64,000 bases of DNA from Linum tenue (lineage: Eukaryota; Streptophyta; Magnoliopsida; Malpighiales; Linaceae): assembly GCA_946122785.1 (NCBI GenBank), contig CAMGYJ010000003.1, forward strand, positions 620,001-684,000, in the 5' to 3' direction. The notes beneath the pieces were generated by a model that was given only the letters and a program-made list of their open reading frames with translations, did no database searches and had not been told where the DNA came from. Shown here one piece after another: positions 1-10,980 of this stretch. Every line of letters starts with the position of its first letter. Within the stretch, counting starts at the first letter, position 1. Made by a program: the position numbers and the translations under genes.

Positions 1-1
1 G

Positions 2-823
2 AAGTACTTAATAGTGGCAGTCGACTACTTCTCCAAATGGATAGAGGCGGAACCTTTGGCGACAGTCACAGAGGCCCAAGTGCGCAAGTTCACCAGGAGG
101 AACATTTTCACCCGATTTGGCTTGCCTGAGTCCATTGTCACAGATCACGGGAAACAGTTTGATTGCAAGAAATTCGTTGAGTTTTGTGACGATAATGGAG
201 TGGTGTTGCGTTTCTCTTCGGTAGCCTACCCACAAGCGAATGGTCAAGCGGAGGCGGCCAACAAGAGCATTCTCCATGGTTTACACACACGACTCGCAGG
301 CGCCAAAGGGAGATGGGTGGAAGAGCTGCCAAGTGTGCTGTGGGCGCATCGCACCACCTACAAAACTGCCACAGGAGAAACACCCTTTGCCCTCACTTAT
401 GGAAGCGATGCAGTCATTCCGATTGAACTCAACACACCGAGTTACCCCGTGGCCCAGTACGACCCAACTAGCAATGATGAGGCGCGCTCAAATGACTTGG
501 ACATGGTGGACGAAGTGAGGGAGATAGCGGCGATCCGCCTGGAAAAAATGAAGAGGCAGGTGGCCCGGTACTACAACAAAAAGATGCGCGCCCATGGGAT
601 CACGGAGGGCGCCCTGGTTTTAAAACGGGACTTTCGACCTGACGCCCGTGAAGGAAAGTTGGCACCAAAATGGAAAGGCCCATATAGAGTCCGAGAGACG
701 GTAGGACCCAGCACGTTCAAATTAGAACATATTGATGGTCGCGCGGTGAAAAGAACATGGAATGCCCAAAACCTGCGATCGTACTCGGCAGGCGCCACAT
801 CTGGAAACGACGCCTCGGTTTGA
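2..823 (+). CDS. Ty3/gypsy integrase, C-terminal part (partial)
   Basis: The reading frame is open from base 2 and runs to a TGA at 821-823; there is no start codon because the window cuts the polyprotein. The DDE catalytic core is visible: the first Asp in VDYFSKW, the second in TDHGKQF, and the Glu in NGQAEAANKS. The C-terminal GPY/F module follows (KWKGPYRV), and the protein ends soon after LRSY with no chromodomain. The enzyme joins retrotransposon cDNA to chromosomal DNA. No stop or frameshift is seen in this part, so the insertion may be fairly young. Confidence 0.9.
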   Translation, partial: KYLIVAVDYFSKWIEAEPLATVTEAQVRKFTRRNIFTRFGLPESIVTDHGKQFDCKKFVEFCDDNGVVLRFSSVAYPQANGQAEAANKSILHGLHTRLAGAKGRWVEELPSVLWAHRTTYKTATGETPFALTYGSDAVIPIELNTPSYPVAQYDPTSNDEARSNDLDMVDEVREIAAIRLEKMKRQVARYYNKKMRAHGITEGALVLKRDFRPDAREGKLAPKWKGPYRVRETVGPSTFKLEHIDGRAVKRTWNAQNLRSYSAGATSGNDASV

Positions 824-1285
824 GATGAAGTTCTGAAATTGTTTGTTTTATGTTAAGACAAGTATGTACGTCTGATTGTATCGTGACCAAAGCGCCCGAA
901 AAACAGCGCCGTATTGTGACTAAAGCGCCCAGTTATAGCGCCCCAATAGTGATTTTGTGTTCGGTTTCATGGTTTGGCATGTGGCATAGCAAGTGCCCGG
1001 CAGTACTGAGTTAATTAAAGCGCCGCATTTCGCGCCCACATTGTGTAAAGCGCCCTCACATTGCGCCCTCCTAAAAAACGTAAATGCGCCCAATTTTGTG
1101 CCCGAAACCTCACAGTGGTCTCAAGTCATACGCCCAAAAAACAGTTAAGTCGAACGATAGCAAAAGGAAAGACAAAAGATGGCAAAAGAGGTGCAGAAGT
1201 CTTTATGAAAATAAAGTAACACAAAACACGGAGGTTCAAGGAAAGGGTACAAATAATACAACTGTTAAAGCTAGGCGCCTAAACC
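824..1285 (+). other. Non-coding spacer of retrotransposon, GCGCC-rich
   Basis: This stretch lies between the pol stop and the end of the antisense gene. I see no convincing ORF. It contains at least eight GCGCC words, often as AAGCGCCC, spaced roughly 20-50 bases apart, against an otherwise A-rich background. Confidence 0.5.
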
Positions 1286-3812
1286 CTAATCCGCCCCGGA
1301 AGTGGCATCTTCAGCACCAGGCGCCTTCTGAGAGGGGGAGGCTGGCGCAGATGTCTCGGGCGCCCCACTCGCACCACGAGGGGTCTCCATGCCACCAATC
1401 ACGTACTCGGCCATCTTGGTGAGATCCCAAGTATGATCAGGGTGATCCCGCTGCAGCTTTACCTTCAGGATTTCCAGCCCGGTTAGGATGGCATTGACGC
1501 ACATACCCTTGCCAGTTTCGGACTCCTCAAAGTTGTCCAAGGAACGCCGCAACTCGGAAACCTCCGCCTGAGCTGCTTTCAAGGATTTTTTCGTCTCCTT
1601 GTGGGCGTCCTTCAGCATCTTCTTCTCCTCTTTGAGGATGTCGATCTCGCTGGCCTGGGCGCCTGCCTCCTTTGCCAGGGCCTCTTTCTCCACTTGCAAG
1701 TCAGCCACCTTCTTGCGCTCCTCGTCCAGGGCGCCTTGCAGCCGAGACACCTCCATGGCCGCATTCATCTGGGCCTCCTCACACTCCTTAGCCAGCTGCT
1801 CGCGACGTGCAGTCGCATTCTCCAGATCCAGTTGCAACTGGGAAGCGGAGGAAGAAGCCTCGAGCGCCTCTCGCTTGGTCTCATTGAGACGTCGAGCACC
1901 CCTCTCGGCAAAGAGGAGAAGCTACAAAGTTCAAACATGAAGAGTCAGAAAGTTGTACAAGTGATGAAAGCGTACAACACACAATCTTGAGAAAACACAA
2001 GAGAGGCGACATTTTACCTTGGCGCCCGTTTTGGCCAACTCGGCGAAGAGGTGATCACCATTCAACTCAGATGGCACCTGCCAGGACTTGGCGGCCGCGA
2101 TCGCCAAACCCATGGCACACCCCCGGTCGACAGCAATCAGGGGGGAGCAATTCAAGTTGACGCGCCCAACTTCAGTGCGCCGTGGCCGAAAAATGGGAGG
2201 ACGCCCATCCGGGCCAACATAACGCCCTTCTTCATTAAGGTGCACAGGGGCGTCCTCCCCTCCCTCTTCTTCCACCTCCACCTCGTCATAGGCGTCCTCC
2301 TCGGCGCCCACTTTACCCTTGCCCCTGTGCGCCCTCTTACTGGCAGAGGCTATGGGCGAACCGGGCCTCTTCCCCCGCCGGAGCAGAGGCTCCTCCTCCG
2401 CTTCTTCCGTGGAGTTAACTTCCGGCTCCGCATGATTGACGTTGGGCGCCTCCTCGCCCTCCTCCGGTGCCGAAGACGCCACGCTGGCTGTCTTCGCACG
2501 AGCGGTGCCTCCCTTCACCGCCCTTTTCTTTTTCTTCCTTGGAGGAGCAGTAGGCGCCTCCGCTGGAACGGCGGCCTGATCGGGCGCCTCTGGTTGAACT
2601 GGTGGCCGCCCACCCGCGGCCAACTCAGCAAGCCGACTCTTCATCAGCTTTGCTATGCTTGAGTAGTCCGCCCCTACACAATTGAAAATACATGGTTAAT
2701 TAGAGTATAAGGGAGACACAACATCAAAAGCAAGTAAATCCTAGGCGCCCACGAACCATCATTGTAGTACGCCTGAATAATTGGCGGACGATTTTCCGCA
2801 GGACGAAGATCCACCCTCTCCCCCGCACAGATCAATCGGGCGCCCTCTTTCTCAGCCCTAGACAATGTCACGGGCGAGTTGAATCGATCAACAGTGCCCA
2901 ACTCCCATTGCCTGAGAAAGGCGCCCCCACTCTCAAAAAACGAATCTTGATACGCCTTCACAAAAAAGAAGCCGTTGAACCATTTACGGTTGAGTTTGGG
3001 GCATCGGTGCACGAAGTGGATTTGGCGCTTCTTCCGCTTCTGAAGAGATAGGCAGTTGTCGAGGGGCGCCATTTTGAAGAAATACCTGAACAGGTTGAAG
3101 GTGGGCTCCACATTATTTTCCCGACACCTCAACCTGAAGAGGATCACAATCGTAATCACGGAGGGGGATAGGCGCCCCAACGAACAGCCACACCATGATA
3201 GAATCCCCTCCATTATGTGATCGAGGGGGAAATGCAGCCCAAACCGGAAGTACTCCTGGTACACCCCGATCCATTTGGGCCCACAGACGCCCACGCGTGA
3301 GATAGGTGAAGGAGGCGCATACCACCAGTCCCTCGGCTGCTGCAGACTTGTAACAAGTTCGTGGACGCGCGCCAACGTAACTGATGATTGATGATTCGGC
3401 CCGGCCACAGCGAAGGGCAAGTGGGCCGTCTCCGTCGGCAGATGGTCTGGGGGAAAGCACTTCTCCCAGGTTGTAATTTTATACGATCCATCCGCTGGCA
3501 TAAATCCGGGCGCCGATGAGGTGGATGGTCCGGCCGACGTCGATGCAGGCGCCCTCTCTAAACCAACAAACGATCCAGGCGCAACGGGGACGCTGGGTAA
3601 GTGGCGCCCTATCCTAAGTAACTAGAATTAACTAAGCAAAAGCAAAGAGAGGCCAAGGAATTCTTACCGCCTTGAGTCGGACGCCTGGGCCCGCCACTGA
3701 TGCCAGAAGCACCTGCTCCTGATGCACCAGACGCACCTGCATTATGGGCGCCTTGATTATGGGCGCCTTGATCGGCCGCTTTGTCTTTTGAGGAAGACGA
3801 CATGATGAACAA
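1286..3812 (-). CDS. Antisense spliced gene inside retrotransposon, Transposase_28-like with C-terminal coiled coil
   Basis: Four exons on the minus strand: 3812-3668, 3608-2757, 2673-2018, 1921-1286, all GT-AG with matching phases. The first Met may be at 3812 or three codons later (MSSSSKDK). Exon 1 is short, Ser/Gly/Ala rich. Exon 2 carries the globular part with conserved-looking WEKCFPPDH, FPLDHIMEG, NVEPTFNLFRYFF and KWFNGFFFVK, which resembles the plant 'putative gypsy type transposon' domain (PF04195). Exon 3 is charged and Lys/Glu rich (basic KKKKRAVK, acidic EVEVEEEGGED). Exon 4 is a long Glu/Lys/Ala coiled coil. A TATA-like box on this strand lies about 130 bases upstream. The function is unknown; gag-like or regulatory roles have been suggested for the family. 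Three introns in an LTR element are unusual. The domain call is by memory of the pattern, not a search. Confidence 0.75.
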
Positions 3813-3943
3813 CTACGAGAGTCAAAGGATGACGCAAACAAAAGCTGACAGGAGAGAGGACAGAGCGAGGTGTAGAGAGATGTCAGAGCAAAATCTAGAG
3901 AGAGGTCGAATTGAAGAAAGTGACAAAAGGGGAAGGAGGAGGA

Positions 3944-3953
3944 GGTATTTATA
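3944..3953 (-). promoter_or_regulatory. TATA-like box of antisense gene
   Basis: Minus-strand TATAAATACC, 132 bases upstream of the first antisense Met. It would give the antisense gene its own internal promoter, separate from the LTR. Confidence 0.5.
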
Positions 3954-4547
3954 GGGAACGCTAAGCCCAGGTCAAGGGTCGCGCCAACATGCCACGTGTC
4001 AGTGTCACGGGCCGACTTTTGCGCTTCCCCCACTTTCCCTTTCCTGGAACCTTCGAAATTCCCCATCTCGAATTTTTCCAATCTCCTCATTTGAAATTTC
4101 GAATTTTCCCGCCACGCGGAATGTGGGGTTCATTTCAAAACTCTCCCCGTGAGGGGGCATAAGGGCAAGGGACGCCCGAACAGAAACAAATCAGGAGGAG
4201 AGGAGAGGATGCCCATATAATATATAAAAAATGTAGGACCTACCCTTGCTTGTACCCTACAACCCATCCATCCGTCCATCACTCTCCTTAGTACCTGCTT
4301 CCTTTCTTTTGATAAGCGATCAAAAGGCGCCCACGAAACGCGAAGAAGAAATACGCATAAGCAAGGGGCATTATCGAAAGCGGGACGCCCGCCAATGGAA
4401 GAAGCGGGCAACAGCGCCTCCGAGCCGGAAAGGAGGACCAAGATACAATACGGGCGCCCCTCGACATAAAAAAACACCAAAACTGCGGCAAGGGAGTCAG
4501 CTAGGCGCTCAAAGGTGGAACCATGAGCACCTAACTGGGGGGGCAAT

Positions 4548-5045
4548 TGTTGGGGGAATAGCTTGGGCCCCCAGAACTAAGGAATTGGGGGGCAAGGCCA
4601 AAGAAAGAGGGTCCACCAGAAGCCCTTGGGCCCAAATGAGGGGAAGGCCCAAAGAATATAACACTAAAAGCCAAGTGGTGGCCAGCTGTCCAGGGGACCA
4701 CCGCCTGTGGGCGCCTATCATGTGTCAGGTGCCTGTCGTGTGTCAGGAGCCTGACAAGGCAGTTGGGTGTCTCGCAGAAGGGACGCAGAGCATTAAATGA
4801 GGATAGTGACGGGGAGGAGATCAGCCTCGAGTTCGGCGAGTATAAATAGGGGCAGTTGGTAGCATTTACACAGGTTGGACTCTCTTTGTTCATAGCTTAA
4901 TCTGAGAACTTTACTCCCCCACTGAGACTAACTTGGGCGTCGGAGGATTAACGGGCCAAGGCGCCCTCCTCTTGGTGTGTGTGTAGGTCGACGCCCGTCG
5001 GAGGTAGACGCCCGGATAAGCGAAGGGAGTTTCGTGGCTCAAACA
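4548..5045 (+). repeat. 3' LTR of the Tat-type element
   Basis: It begins TGTTGGGG directly after the G-run polypurine tract (ending GGGGGGGCAAT) and ends CTCAAACA. TGTT/AACA are the short inverted termini expected of LTRs. At 498 bp it is short for a Tat element. The right boundary is the less certain one because the 5' LTR is not available for comparison and the left target duplication is outside the window. Confidence 0.7.
4841..4850 (+). promoter_or_regulatory. LTR TATA box
   Basis: TATAAATAGG lies inside the LTR about 200 bases before its end, where the U3 promoter is expected. RNA start is predicted some 30 bases downstream. Confidence 0.65.
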
Positions 5046-5451
5046 TGTTCTTTTTGAGTTTGATTTTAAGAGGAGAAGAGCTTCAATTGGTGAGTGAGAT
5101 TAGAAAAGGGGAGAATGGACCAACCTGAAAAAGTATATAAAAGAGAAAAAAGAAAAAACCGGGTTGGGCTTATTGAATTTGATGTAACCTGGAAATGGTT
5201 GGCCCAATTACTAGATCTTAAGATTCGTTGGCTGGAGCCCGAAGTTCGAAGCAACGGCCCACTTTGAAACCGTGGCGGACCGGTGGCCCATCAAACCATC
5301 ATGATGAGCATGCTGCATGCCGGCGAAACTCTGTCAGCGGCACAACTCCCCGGCCCCCGCCGGCGAAATTTTCTACAGCTTATTTACTTATTTTCCTGAC
5401 CTGTGACTTTAGTGTGGATGAGAATTGAGATAGAACGAATATTTATGAGCC
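5046..5451. other. Intergenic, no gene seen
   Basis: Flank of the retrotransposon. The GC-rich patch at 5220-5370 has a short open frame on the plus strand without recognisable features. Confidence 0.4.
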
Positions 5452-5459
5452 TTCGCAAT

Positions 5460-6091
5460 CAATGCAGTCAAAATCGCGCTTTAAAACTTAAAAACTTAGG
5501 GTTTTACGCTTCTAGGACACCAAAACGCTTTCGTTTCCATATAAAATCTTAAGTGTATAAAATCGGGATTAAAATGCGCTTTAAAGCTTAAAAGCTTACG
5601 CTTTTACGCTTCTCGTTCACTAAAACGCTTTACGCTTTCTAGTTCACTAAAGGAGTATTCTATTCATGAAAATACTTATATTTTAAAGGTAAATCACAAA
5701 AAAATATGATATATTTGAGATTAAAAGATACATATCAAGTACTTGGGTGCATTCTTAGTTTCAATAGAGTAATCTAATTCACGAGCTATGCCCTTCCCAA
5801 ATTCACTAGCATAGAGGGGAATGTAGCTTATTGTTAAGATATATGTTTATGAACTTATTGTTAAAATGTTATGAGTTTCTCAACTTTAGACATGTATACA
5901 AGTATTTATTAACTTATCTAAACTATGTCCACTCATATTTTATCGTACTTAACACATTTTTCGTTATATTAAAGTAAGCGTAAAAAACGTAAGTAAGCGT
6001 AAAAAACTTACGTTTTTTACGCTTTGATTCTACTCTTTACGATTTTACCCATTTTCCGCTTCTAGATAGAATCGCGCTTTTGACTGCATTG
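5460..6091. mobile_element. Non-autonomous hAT-type MITE, 8-bp TSD TTCGCAAT
   Basis: Terminal inverted repeats begin CAATGCAGTCAAAA at both ends (14 perfect bases, then CGCG with two mismatches nearby). The 8-bp sequence TTCGCAAT occurs directly on each side (5452-5459 and 6092-6099), the duplication size of hAT elements. The 632-bp interior is AT-rich, has no coding capacity and carries many AAGCG/ACGCTTTT subterminal words in both orientations, including a small palindrome near 5990-6025 (AAGCGTAAAAAACTTACG and its complement). Confidence 0.85.
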
Positions 6092-6099
6092 TTCGCAAT

Positions 6100-7339
6100 C
6101 ACCGGGAAACATGGAGCACTAACATTGCAGGCTGAAAAACTGAACCGTCCTTATCCATCATCCATGTCTTTGTGAATCAATCGGCGGCGTGTTTCAATTG
6201 TAGGCTCTCATTTCTGATTCTTCTTCCTAGCTTCCACATTGCGCTACATCTCATTCTCAACATCGACTAGATTAATGATGTGTTATTATTGTGGAAGATG
6301 AATCATACACAATTTCAATCCAATGGTTGTGTGTCATAAACCAACTCTTCCCGCTAACTTGAGTTTTTGGAAGAGACGCTCTCGAGCAAATTTCAAATTC
6401 ATAAGTTGATTTTTGTTTGAGGGGTCATGTATAACATGTTGAGATCGTTTGAACAGACAATATGAAATGATGGTGTTAGCAGCGAGTGGAATAAGCTTGG
6501 ACAATATTACTTATTATTATGTTGACATAAAACTATCATCTTAAGGATCCAACAATTAATCAGATAATTTGAACAACCGATATGATGTGATAGTGTCAGC
6601 TCTTACTTACATTGTGTTTTAACTTGTAAGCTATCATGACCTAATTCATATCAAGAGTTGGGTTTGGCAAACATAAGATTTTGCACTACTACTTGTTGTA
6701 TCCCAATGCCCAAGTCAAAACTCAATGGAAAAAGAAGAGCAAACACTCCCAAAACATAGAGAGGTGAAGTCTATATAACCATGTCTTGTCTCTCATGAAC
6801 ATGTGTATGATCCTTATGGCACATAAAACACAATTTCGCCAATTGGCTCCGGCAAGGCGGGTCATGTCCAATCAATGATGGGTCAAGTCTCCCTCCGGTC
6901 GGCAAATCCACCGGCAAACCCTCTCCATGGACCAGCACCGGCCCGGCCCGGCCCATTGTTCACACCACCCCCACCACCATGTGATGATGTACCAGGAAAT
7001 GCATGTGAAGGCTACAACACTAGGGCATGGCGCCACACCAAGAAGAAAAAGAACCGAAAGAGATGCCTTCCCATTGGTGTATGGATGGGAAGTCGTTATG
7101 AACAAAGAAATGGCGGGGAGAGAAATCCGACCCAACCCGATCCAAACGGTAACTCTTGGTGTCTTTACTCGTACAAATGGGGCGGTAGGTAGCACTAAGT
7201 GAAGAGTATTAAAGACTGAAGAGTTACAATTTAAGTGCAATAAGTTTAGGCTTCAATGTGGAGTTTCATTCAAGAATGAAATATCCAGCTTTAGAGATTA
7301 TCGGTTTGTCAGCCAATTGGTTCAAATCGGCCGATTCTA
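6100..7339. other. Intergenic, no supported gene
   Basis: Mostly AT-rich. A GC-richer patch at about 6840-7200 has overlapping open frames on both strands, but none has a recognisable domain, a splice pattern or consistent codon use. Confidence 0.4.
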
Positions 7340-7480
7340 AGTTCGTCTGTTCCAACCATGCAACAACTTGCTGATTCACTTACAAAATCCCTTCCAATCA
7401 ACTCGGTTGCTTCTTCGGTTCGAAATTGGAGTCATGTCTTACAGGAATGTGGTAGAGATATAAGAGTTACAAATCGATAA
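7340..7480 (+). pseudogene. Possible Ty1/copia RNase H tail fragment
   Basis: A frame ending at TAA 7478-7480 reads QQLADSLTKSLP followed by some 25 residues. The 'QLAD.LTKxLP' wording is the usual last conserved motif of copia polyproteins. Nothing upstream in the same frame gives the rest of RNase H or RT, so this is at best a short relic. The call rests on one motif. Confidence 0.35.
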
Positions 7481-10260
7481 TTTTGATTTGTGTATAATTT
7501 ATGTTATATCGTCAATATTGTAAGTATTCACTGACTTAATTCTTTAGTCTAAACAGAGCTACTTAGACAGCTCTGTATTAATGTTAAACAAAATGTCAAA
7601 AGAGGAAAATTTTGTATCACAAAATATCATTAGGAAGTTAAAATTTGTGTCTTTGCCTCCTCTATCTTCCCTCATGCAAAAAAAAAAAACAAAACAAAAC
7701 AAAACAAAAAAAAAAATTCTTCATTTGGTTTTCGACCAAAGAAGACCTAGCTTGTTTGCTTCTGCTTTTGGATCGATCTCATCAAATAAGAGATGGGCTC
7801 TTACTCGTTATTGTCTAAGGCCCTCAATCACTTACATGTTTCCTTTGCCATGAAAGATAAACAAAATTTCCCCCCTTGTCTTCATTTCTGACTTCTCAGC
7901 TGGATGGCCACCTGAAACTGTGTTTGTAGCTAGCGCTAGCTGGTTGTTTCTCTCCATGTACATGTAATCCATATATATATCCTACTAGTACCCTAAACAT
8001 CGGATCCCATATTGTAATGGGAGTACTATATTTTGAAGGCAAGTGATGAGAGAGGGACAATACTCCAATTTGAGCCAACATGGTAACATGGGTGAAACAA
8101 ATTTCTTGACACAAAAGGGGTGTGAATACAAGTGACAAATCGAAAAACTTGTAGCATTTTAACAGTTATGAGAAAAATATGACATGTTGAAGTCTGAGCT
8201 TCTCAGGTAATAGGGAGGGGATGTTCATACGAAAATCCTTTGTTGAACATGTGATTGCTTGATTCTCATTCGTCCGTTAATAATTTCGATTATATGTATA
8301 TAATTTCAATTTGACATGAAAACACAACTTAAATCCATCATGGCATGCATAGCGAGTCTCAAAACCAAGTTTTTAGAACATATGGACTCGAAAGTTCCAA
8401 CAGTGGTAGTGTTCAATCAGAAGATGACGAAGCTCTATGGTTCGGCTGGGTCGGACAACCACGGATCTCGTTACTAAAAAACCTTGAAACAAAAGCTCTA
8501 TTGATTGATCGGCGACCTAATAAGCAGACGAACCTCTTTACATAGCTAGGAAACTCAAACCTTATTGACCTCGAATCTCGTCGCTCGATGAACTGACCTA
8601 ACAGCTATGAACTAAACCTAACAACTCGTGAATCGGTTTCCTAACCCGAACCAAACTAACCCTAGCTCTAACAACTAACTGTCTAGCTAACTAGATCGAA
8701 CTACCCCCAAACCGATTTCTAACTAGAATGTAACCACTTTTCATTGGAGGAACTAGTGCCCACCATGCATGAACAAGTGGCCTACCAAGGAGCAATTACT
8801 TCTGTTCCATTTCTCTCACGTTGCTGTGGATATGCATCATTATAGCAAACAATAGTAATGGCGGGTCGATATCAGAATGATAAATAATGTAACACTAGCC
8901 AATGTCCCAAACAACATAGATGTATAGCTATAGTAGCCTCGTGGCACCATTTAGTTCTGTAGCTTCACCTACCTAATTACCCTTAATTAGCCTTATGGTG
9001 GGGGTAATTAATTAAGCGATTAGACCAACTTGCATGGATTGGATGGCGTAGAAAACAGATTAAAACCCATATATTAAGGGTTTGCTGCCTCTGAGGGATC
9101 AGACATTAACCCAACATAGCAACACAAAACATGGCTTGGCCATTAGTTTGGAGATCACTTCTTTTTATATACTTGTTCTTATTAGCACCTAACTAATTAC
9201 TAAATTAGTTTATTGGTCTAGATCTAATTGGTTCCTCCAAAAGGGTAGATAATGCCACAGAGCCATACGCAATATGGTGCTTCTTTTGTCGGGCTAAGCT
9301 CTTGGCTAGCCAGAGTGCTCGTGCCTAATATCCAATATTATAGATATGATTAAGCCATTAATAGTTGACTTTTGAGCTGTACATGGTAACGAAAAGGTGT
9401 TTCCCTTTGCTCTTTTCGGGTAATGAATAATGTGATGGACTGATTTAATTAACATCCACTGATGAGCACCAAATAAAACGGAATGAGGGAGACTTCTTTT
9501 AGGGTTACATTTTGTATATTATTATTATTAGTTGTTAGTAGATAATCAAGTTGATCATAATCAATTAAGTATGTTTATTTTAATTGAACGTACGTAGAAC
9601 ATATAAACATTCAAGCTTTTTTTTTTATATATAGCTAGGAATAGAAATATTCAAGCTCACTTTACTATTATTTGATAACCTCTCAGTTTGCATGATTTAA
9701 GGACGGAAAATTTGGTTTGCTTATCACAATTCATTTTGAATTGAAGGTTTGAATGTACTTGGAGGAAATATGAATCATCATACATAGGATAATTTGAGTG
9801 CATTCGTTAACAATTTGAATTTGGACAATGCAAGATGGATGATTGGAAGATTTTGAAGCGCTATGGTATGCAAAATGCACATCATGAAATGAGTGTATGT
9901 AACTCTACACAAGTCCCCCCCCCCCAACATTAACTCTTTATATGTGTTCTTATACGATATTAAAATAGTAGTCAATCAAAATGCTTTAAATACTAGATAA
10001 ACTCTTGCGGACAATTTGCATTGAATTACGCGATGAACAATGTATCTACAAGTAAGAATGTGAATGTTTTCACTTTCTTTCTCTTTCGGGTTTTTATCTC
10101 TACATCAGGAGGCTAACTCGGCCTCATCACTAAAGTACTCTAAACTAATAAGATCCATCAAACAACGACTTAATTGACTGGTGGTATTATCGTTGGGCTT
10201 CAACACGAAAGTTCCTGATTCGATCTTTTAAATAACACTTTAACAAACAAAACAAAACTA
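7481..10260. other. AT-rich intergenic, no gene seen
   Basis: No supported coding region. It contains a poly(A)/(AAAAC) microsatellite at about 7678-7717 and a run of C at about 9917-9926. Many short CTAACTAG-type words occur around 8580-8730. Confidence 0.45.
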
Positions 10261-10720
10261 ATATCACCGTCGTCTAAAAAAAACCCTAATTAATAAGATC
10301 CAACACATTCTACTGCTTGAGGCAGAGGGGGTTGTTGTCTCTCGATCAGCAACTTGGCGACGGTGATCACATGGCAACCCGACCGGCCGGATTAGGCGTT
10401 TCTTCTTGCAAGGGTACAGTGGTCGGGGCCCCAAGTGTGTAATTCTTTGCCGGGAAAAAGCCCACGCCGGACCTCGTGATCTTGCCCACTTCACCTTCCG
10501 GACTTGCCACGTCAGACCACAGATGTGGACGTCCACGTGGAAGGGAGGCGGCAGATCCGCGTTGTCTGTCACATCATCTCATTAAAAACTACTACTACTG
10601 CATACGCGGCCGACACGTCGGACCCATGCACCCCCGCCTTGTCACCCTCCACCGGCGCTGACGTGCATGTGGTTTTCCTTCCATTTAAATTCACTACCTA
10701 GTTAGTTAGCTTGTATTCAA
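10261..10720. promoter_or_regulatory. GC-richer block with several ACGT elements
   Basis: Within about 160 bases lie GCCACGTCAG, TCCACGTGGA (a palindromic G-box), GACACGTCGG and TGACGTGCAT, followed by a TATA-like TTTAAATTC. This clustering is typical of bZIP/bHLH-bound, light- or ABA-responsive promoters. No gene follows: the CACTA element begins about 260 bases downstream. It could be an orphan promoter or a plain GC island; direction is uncertain. Confidence 0.3.
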
Positions 10721-10980
10721 TTCCACAACCAATCCTAGCTAGATTGCATTTTTGTATATAACCAACACTTTTATTTGTATTTCATGCTTCGGTTATGGAT
10801 AGGGATGATTAAAATGGAAGTCGAATTTGTGGTCGTTTCGACATGAAATACAGGAATAAGATTGTAGGATATACAACATTTTATATTTATAAGAAATACG
10901 ATTAAATTGTTGACCTGTCCTCAGTTCTTTTGAGGCACGATAGTTTCAGCTATTAAACATGTGTCTGCTTATGGTTATGC

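Larger units (their letters stand above)
1..5045 (+). mobile_element. Ty3/gypsy LTR retrotransposon, Tat lineage, 3' half
   Basis: The element enters from the left edge, so its 5' LTR, gag, protease and RT/RNase H are outside the window. Seen in order: the end of pol (integrase), a spacer, a spliced gene on the opposite strand, a G-rich polypurine tract just before 4548, and a 3' LTR ending at 5045. Known of the family: Tat elements (for example Grande, Retand) lack a chromodomain and carry an extra, often antisense, ORF between pol and the 3' LTR, which is the layout here. Lineage assignment rests on this layout and on the missing chromodomain, not on an RT tree. The internal region is unusually rich in GCGCC words. 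Confidence 0.85.

Noticed and set aside
2051..2662. Long plus-strand frame opposite the antisense retrotransposon gene
   Set aside because: Shadow of the acidic/basic exon 3 on the minus strand, with low-complexity Arg/Leu composition.
4246..4800. Plus-strand frame running into the 3' LTR
   Set aside because: Crosses the polypurine tract and LTR boundary; no domain; chance opening in GC-rich DNA.
6872..7240. Overlapping frames on both strands in a GC-rich patch
   Set aside because: No recognisable motif on either strand and mutually exclusive frames of similar length.
10264..10701. Short frames in the ACGT-rich block
   Set aside because: Composition and motifs fit a promoter better than coding DNA.
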